8,758 nucleotides of DNA, taken from Clostridiales bacterium (GTDB lineage: Bacteria > Bacillota > Clostridia > Oscillospirales > Ruminococcaceae). The notes below the pieces were generated by a model that saw nothing but the letters and a program-made list of their open reading frames with translations, made no database searches and was not told the origin of the DNA. How positions within the stretch are numbered: position 1 is the first letter of the stretch; each line of letters opens with the position of its first letter. This document shows positions 5,270 to 8,758 of the stretch, one piece after another. A program made the translations under genes and the position numbers. The stretch lies in assembly GCA_012799315.1 (NCBI GenBank), contig JAAZLM010000162.1:1-8758 (forward strand), read 5' to 3'.

Positions 5270-7672
5270 ATGTCGATCAAATCATTGCAGAACACGATAT
5301 TACGCACGAGCGGACTTAATTCAGGCATAGATACGGAAGCATTGGTTGAAGCAATGAGCGCCCGCACGAAATTACGCATTGATATGCAGAATCGTCAGGT
5401 GCAGACATTGAAGTGGAAGCAAGAGGCGTACCGTGGTGTAATAACTAAAATCAATGATTTCAAGGGTAAGTATTTCGATATGTTAAAGCCGAAAACAAAC
5501 TTACTTTCAACATCATTATTCAATACACGTTCGATAAAATCCAGTTCTTCCGCCGTTTCTGTAACGGCTGCCAATTCAGCACTTGAAGGAATATATAGCC
5601 TGAATGTTGATAGCATTGCCACAGCGCAGAAGATTACATCGTCATCCAATGTCACCAATGGCATTAAGATTGATCTTGACAACACTGTCGAGGGGGAGGA
5701 AGTAAAGGTTAAAATTAAGCTTGGCACCGTGGAAAAGGAAATTTCCTTTATAGGTGGGGAGAATGCGGTAGATAACCTGAACTATGCCCTAGATAAAGCA
5801 TTCGGAAAGACGAATATAGGTGGAGTGAATTCTTCAAGAATATCTGTTGACAGCAACGGGAAATTAGCTGCGACGGGTGGAACGGACATATATCTAACAT
5901 CGGTAGAGGGCGATATTGGAATAACGGGCACAGTGAGTAATAAAGTTTCACTGAATACTAAGCTATCGCAAATTGGATTTTCTACCGAATTAGTCGGCGA
6001 TAATTACGAATTCACAATCAACGGTGAAGAGTTTTCCTTCAGCGGCGAACACACAATTCAAGAAGTGATCAATAGGATTAACAGGAGTGAAGCAGGCGTT
6101 CAGATGGCGTTTTCCTCCGTTAGCAATACATTCTCCATGACTGCAAAACAGTTAGGATCGGGCAATAATATCGAAATTAGCCAATCGTCGGGGAATTTGC
6201 TATCATCATTAATGGGCATCGGGACAGATCCTAATGGGTCAGTAACATCTAGGTCTTTGAACACTACTAAAATGGACGGACAATCCTTTTCATATGGCGA
6301 AGTGATCGATGATCAATTTATATCATCATTCGATGCAGATAATTATAACGGGAAAACATTCGCACTTGAAATAGCAGGCCATGGAGAAGTTGCGGTCGAG
6401 CTTGGCGAATACGCATCATATGAGGAGATGCTAGCCGATATAAACATGCAAATTGCTGATAAGACGGGTAATAGCAGTGTCCGTGCAACAATGAAAGTCG
6501 ATGGCGAGAATGAAGCGACCGTGTCGATCCTATCATCGGCGGGAGCAGCAATAACTATCAAAGATAATGACGGGGTTCTATCATCGATCGGTATATATAG
6601 TGGTGATACGAATTCATCAATTGATAAGACATTCAGTGAGGTATATGGCATTTCTAGTGGAACTATCATCGTCAATGGTCAATCCCACGATATAGATGAA
6701 TCGACGAAGATTAGCGATATTTTCGATATTGACGATACAACGGGTAAGACGACGATAAATTCATTTAGTGCAACAGGTGATGCCGTCAATGCACTCAAAG
6801 AGATTTTCGGAGCATCGTCATTCGGCGGTAACGAAACATCGGCAATTTTCACCGATGGAACGAATGCAGTTTTCACTATTGACGGTGAAACTATCGAGAG
6901 TGCAAATAATAGCTATACATATGGCGGAATTACATTGAGCCTCACGAATGCCGCTGTTGGAGCGGGCGAAATCACACTTGAAGTCGGCAGAGATACATCG
7001 AGCGTGGCAGAGGTGATAAAGGGCTTTGTCGAGGATTATAATACCCTCATCGCCGATCTTAATTCGCAAATACTGCAAAAGCCGGATTCGGACTATCCTC
7101 CTCTAACCGACGAGCAGAAGGAATCAATGAATGACACCCAAATTGAGAAGTGGGAGGCGAAAGCTCGGGAAGGACTGCTATATAACGATAGATCAATATC
7201 TTCAATGCTCACATCAATAAGAACGGCACTATATAGCACAGTTGATGGATTCTCACTAGCTGATATGGGGATAACAACATCTAAGGACTGGATGGAGAAC
7301 GGTAAGCTAATCATTGATGAGGCAAAGTTAAATTCAGCTATTGAAACTAATCTTGAAAAGGTAACGTCGCTATTCACAAATGCGAACGAGGGAATTGCCG
7401 CAAAAGTTAACAATATGCTTGATTCTGCGGTTAGAACGACGGGCGAGGTTAAGGGCACATTGATACAAATTGCAGGTGCGCCAACTGGGATAACGTCAGT
7501 ACAGAATAGACTATCGGACCAGCTAAAGGACTATGCAAAAGTGATTCAAGCGTTAGAAGATAGATACGAAAGAGAGCAAGCAAGATATTGGAGCCAATTC
7601 ACCCATTTAGAAAAAGTGATGGGACAGCTCAATAGCCAAAGTGCCAGTATCATGAACTTGTTCCCACAATAG
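5270..7672 (+). CDS. fliD: Flagellar filament cap protein FliD (enlarged)
   Basis: Encodes an 800-residue protein of the filament cap (HAP2), which sits at the distal tip and inserts exported flagellin subunits. The N-terminal domain (about 12-115) contains SGLNSGIDTEALVEAM. The C-terminal domain (about 535-795) runs from FTIDGE through DYNTLIADLNSQI and YPPLTDEQKESM to the coiled-coil tail ending SIMNLFPQ. The middle is long. A flagellin hook IN-like module at about 247-306 is clear (YEFTINGEEFSF, EVINRINRSEAGVQ). Less certain modules lie at about 140-222, 362-441 and 459-518. The total well exceeds the roughly 450-500 residues of B. subtilis and enteric FliD. AAGGAAGGTGAT upstream fits ATG 5270. 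Confidence 0.95.
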   Translation: MSIKSLQNTILRTSGLNSGIDTEALVEAMSARTKLRIDMQNRQVQTLKWKQEAYRGVITKINDFKGKYFDMLKPKTNLLSTSLFNTRSIKSSSSAVSVTAANSALEGIYSLNVDSIATAQKITSSSNVTNGIKIDLDNTVEGEEVKVKIKLGTVEKEISFIGGENAVDNLNYALDKAFGKTNIGGVNSSRISVDSNGKLAATGGTDIYLTSVEGDIGITGTVSNKVSLNTKLSQIGFSTELVGDNYEFTINGEEFSFSGEHTIQEVINRINRSEAGVQMAFSSVSNTFSMTAKQLGSGNNIEISQSSGNLLSSLMGIGTDPNGSVTSRSLNTTKMDGQSFSYGEVIDDQFISSFDADNYNGKTFALEIAGHGEVAVELGEYASYEEMLADINMQIADKTGNSSVRATMKVDGENEATVSILSSAGAAITIKDNDGVLSSIGIYSGDTNSSIDKTFSEVYGISSGTIIVNGQSHDIDESTKISDIFDIDDTTGKTTINSFSATGDAVNALKEIFGASSFGGNETSAIFTDGTNAVFTIDGETIESANNSYTYGGITLSLTNAAVGAGEITLEVGRDTSSVAEVIKGFVEDYNTLIADLNSQILQKPDSDYPPLTDEQKESMNDTQIEKWEAKAREGLLYNDRSISSMLTSIRTALYSTVDGFSLADMGITTSKDWMENGKLIIDEAKLNSAIETNLEKVTSLFTNANEGIAAKVNNMLDSAVRTTGEVKGTLIQIAGAPTGITSVQNRLSDQLKDYAKVIQALEDRYEREQARYWSQFTHLEKVMGQLNSQSASIMNLFPQ

Positions 7673-7684
7673 GAGGTAGCTAAT

Positions 7685-8053
7685 ATGCATGCTAATGCTT
7701 ATCAACAATATCAGCAAAATCAGCAACAGTCGATTAATGCATTATCACCAATGGCAATAGTTGTGAAGTTATTCACCGAAGCAGAAAAAGAGATCCTAAA
7801 GGCGGGAATATATATCGACAACAAGAATTTTGCTCTTGCTAATAAATCTATTATCAAGATTCAAGGAATCGTCCATTCGCTAAAAACATCCCTAGATATG
7901 GATTATGAGATTTCGAGCAATCTACTTGCGTTATATGAATATTTCTTCATGCAATTAGTAGAGGCGAATCTGAAAAAAGACAAGGAGATCCTGATGGAGA
8001 TCCTGCCGATGATTACTGAACTTAAAGAAACATTTACTCAAATTAGCAATTAA
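7685..8053 (+). CDS. fliS: Flagellin export chaperone FliS
   Basis: Encodes a 122-residue, all-helical cytoplasmic chaperone that wraps the C-terminal helix of flagellin before export. The family pattern is present: an N-terminal AYQQYQQNQ, then ALSP at 19-22, and a helix with the IKIQGIVHSLKTSLD stretch (57-71). This is followed by LLALYEYFFMQLVEANLKKD (81-100) and a final helix. The motif after ALSP is unusual, reading KLFTEAEKEI where most FliS proteins have LYxGA. The conserved Trp near the end is Phe. AGGAGG (7671-7676) overlaps the fliD stop codon and is 8 nt before ATG 7685. The length is normal for the family (about 120-135). Position after fliD is canonical. Confidence 0.9.
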   Translation: MHANAYQQYQQNQQQSINALSPMAIVVKLFTEAEKEILKAGIYIDNKNFALANKSIIKIQGIVHSLKTSLDMDYEISSNLLALYEYFFMQLVEANLKKDKEILMEILPMITELKETFTQISN

Positions 8054-8066
8054 TAATAATTATTCT

Positions 8067-8105
8067 GTGAATGCTCCTTGCCCATTTTCGGCATGGTGCA
8101 TTTGC
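8067..8105 (+). other. Long imperfect hairpin in the fliS-fliT gap
   Basis: The 39-nt segment can fold as an 8-bp outer stem (GTGAATGC with GCATTTGC, including two G-U pairs), a T-T mismatch, 2 bp CC/GG, a second T-T mismatch, and a 4-bp stem TGCC/GGCA closing loop CATTTTC. No U tract follows, so it is not a terminator. It ends 8 nt before the GGGGG ribosome binding site of the next gene. It could be an mRNA stability or processing element. Confidence 0.5.
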
Positions 8106-8126
8106 GGATAGATGGGGGAAATTAAT

Positions 8127-8612
8127 ATGAATCAAACAGACCTTTCCGCAATTATTGATGTTACGGAGGGGATTATCCAGCTTTTATCTAAGTATGAGAG
8201 TTTAACTGATAATATGATTTCCGCCGATCTAGAGGTAATTCAGCAGGTATTACTTGATAGGCAGGATGTTGTCAATCAAGTCGAGGTACTAAAAAAAGAA
8301 CGTGATAATCTTGTGGAAAAGCAGGCGATCCATATGCAGCGCTTGCTGAATTTGATAATAAGGTATGAGAATACCGATGCCGAGCGGCTATCCGATGAAC
8401 TCCTTGCGCTGAAAAGAAAAGCCGACGAGATGAAAATGATATGGCAAAGAGTCGTTAAAAAAGAAGATAGCGTTAGGAATACGGTGCAGGCGGACATGGA
8501 TAAAATTAAAGCAAATATTGAGAATTCTAATAAGGATAAGAAATTAATCAATTACATTAATACGGCATCAGGCGCAACTGATAAAGGCAAATTGCTTGAT
8601 TCCAGCACATGA
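8127..8612 (+). CDS. FliT-like coiled-coil protein, probable FliD chaperone
   Basis: Encodes a 161-residue, highly charged, helical protein with no signal peptide or membrane segment. Residues about 5-130 form an almost continuous run of coiled-coil-like helix, including a DRQDVVNQVEVLKKERDNL stretch (44-62) of the kind seen in FlgN/FliT chaperones. The C-terminal 20 residues are Ser/Thr/Gly-rich. Position after fliD-fliS is the fliT slot, so a FliD export chaperone is the best guess, but similarity is only structural and the protein is longer than B. subtilis FliT (about 113 residues as I recall). Start ATG 8127 is chosen because GGGGGAA (8114-8120) lies 6 nt upstream. ATG 8112 overlaps that site and has no good one of its own. 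It is the last gene before the terminator. Confidence 0.7.
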   Translation: MNQTDLSAIIDVTEGIIQLLSKYESLTDNMISADLEVIQQVLLDRQDVVNQVEVLKKERDNLVEKQAIHMQRLLNLIIRYENTDAERLSDELLALKRKADEMKMIWQRVVKKEDSVRNTVQADMDKIKANIENSNKDKKLINYINTASGATDKGKLLDSST

Positions 8613-8619
8613 AATAGCA

Positions 8620-8660
8620 AGTCCACCTTTTTTTATAAAAAGGTGGACTCTATTTTTATA
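8620..8660 (+). terminator. Intrinsic terminator of the flagellar operon
   Basis: A perfect 13-bp stem pairs AGTCCACCTTTTT (8620-8632) with AAAAAGGTGGACT (8637-8649) around loop TTAT. It is followed after two bases by TTTTT (8653-8657) and TATA. It starts 8 nt after the stop of the fliT-like gene. On the minus strand the stem is followed only by TTGCTATTTC, so any reverse termination for the converging gene would be weaker. Confidence 0.93.
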
Positions 8661-8758
8661 AGTTAAGTAGCTTTTCTGCATTTTTATAGCAGATATTCTC
8701 CTTTGCCTCCATTGAAATTGGCAATGACATTATGAAATTTAGCTCATCCGTCGTTCTG
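8656..8758 (-). CDS. C-terminal fragment of a probable amidohydrolase-type protein (partial)
   Basis: On the minus strand an open frame enters from the window edge and ends at TAA (8656-8658), giving the last 33 residues. The ending ENICYKNAEKLLNL resembles the closing helix of amidohydrolase (metal-dependent TIM-barrel hydrolase) proteins, which often finish with I-x-x-x-NA-x-x-L-hydrophobic. The catalytic part lies outside the window, so substrate and reaction cannot be stated. It converges on the flagellar operon, and its stop codon overlaps the U tract of the operon terminator. Composition resembles the rest of the window. The alternative is a chance open frame, but the ending and the tight fit to the terminator favour a real gene. 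Confidence 0.6.
   Translation of the reverse strand, partial: RTTDELNFIMSLPISMEAKENICYKNAEKLLNL

Noticed and set aside
6434..6441. GCCGATAT inside fliD, a perfect SigD -10 match
   Set aside because: The -35 position reads ATCA, a poor match, and it lies mid-gene, again encoding Ala-Asp-Ile.
8071..8130. 19-codon reading frame whose TGA overlaps the fliT-like start codon
   Set aside because: The ATGA overlap resembles translational coupling, but there is no ribosome binding site before 8071 and the frame coincides with the hairpin.

Overview
The window is a late flagellar operon of a Gram-positive, low-GC bacterium (Bacillota), most likely a clostridium. The clues are the A+T-rich sequence, strong AGGAGG ribosome binding sites, tRNA genes with encoded CCA ends, a Bacillus SigD-type promoter, and the gene order flgM-flgN-flgK-flgL-yviE-fliW-csrA. 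This order matches the Bacillus subtilis flagellar filament cluster closely. The species cannot be named from the sequence alone.

Layout. Bases 1-206 hold a tight minus-strand tRNA cluster, transcribed Val(TAC)-Asp(GTC)-Phe(GAA). tRNA-Phe is cut by the window edge, and a near-consensus vegetative promoter lies at 240-268. The divergent gap 207-513 also carries a perfect 14-bp inverted repeat (286-315) and a SigD/FliA-type promoter (445-471). From 514 to 8612, ten plus-strand genes follow with almost no gaps: flgM, flgN, flgK, flgL, a yviE-like gene (DUF6470 type), fliW, csrA, fliD, fliS and a fliT-like coiled-coil gene. A strong intrinsic terminator at 8620-8660 closes the operon. The 3' end of an oppositely oriented gene, probably an amidohydrolase-type protein, occupies 8656-8758.

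How the genes work together. FlgM holds the flagellar sigma factor inactive until the hook-basal body can export it. FlgK and FlgL form the hook-filament junction, with FlgN as their export chaperone. FliD is the filament cap, with the FliT-like protein as its probable chaperone. FliS chaperones flagellin. FliW and CsrA form the partner switch that controls flagellin translation. The flagellin gene (hag) and flaG, which lie between csrA and fliD in B. subtilis, are absent here.

I see no new enzymatic, defence or mobile system; the gene content is conventional. The points worth a second look are non-coding: the divergent-region palindrome, a vegetative-type promoter superimposed on the yviE ribosome binding site, alternative hairpins before fliW, and a long imperfect hairpin before the fliT-like gene. 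Two proteins are also unusual: an enlarged FliD, and a FliS with a divergent LYxG motif.
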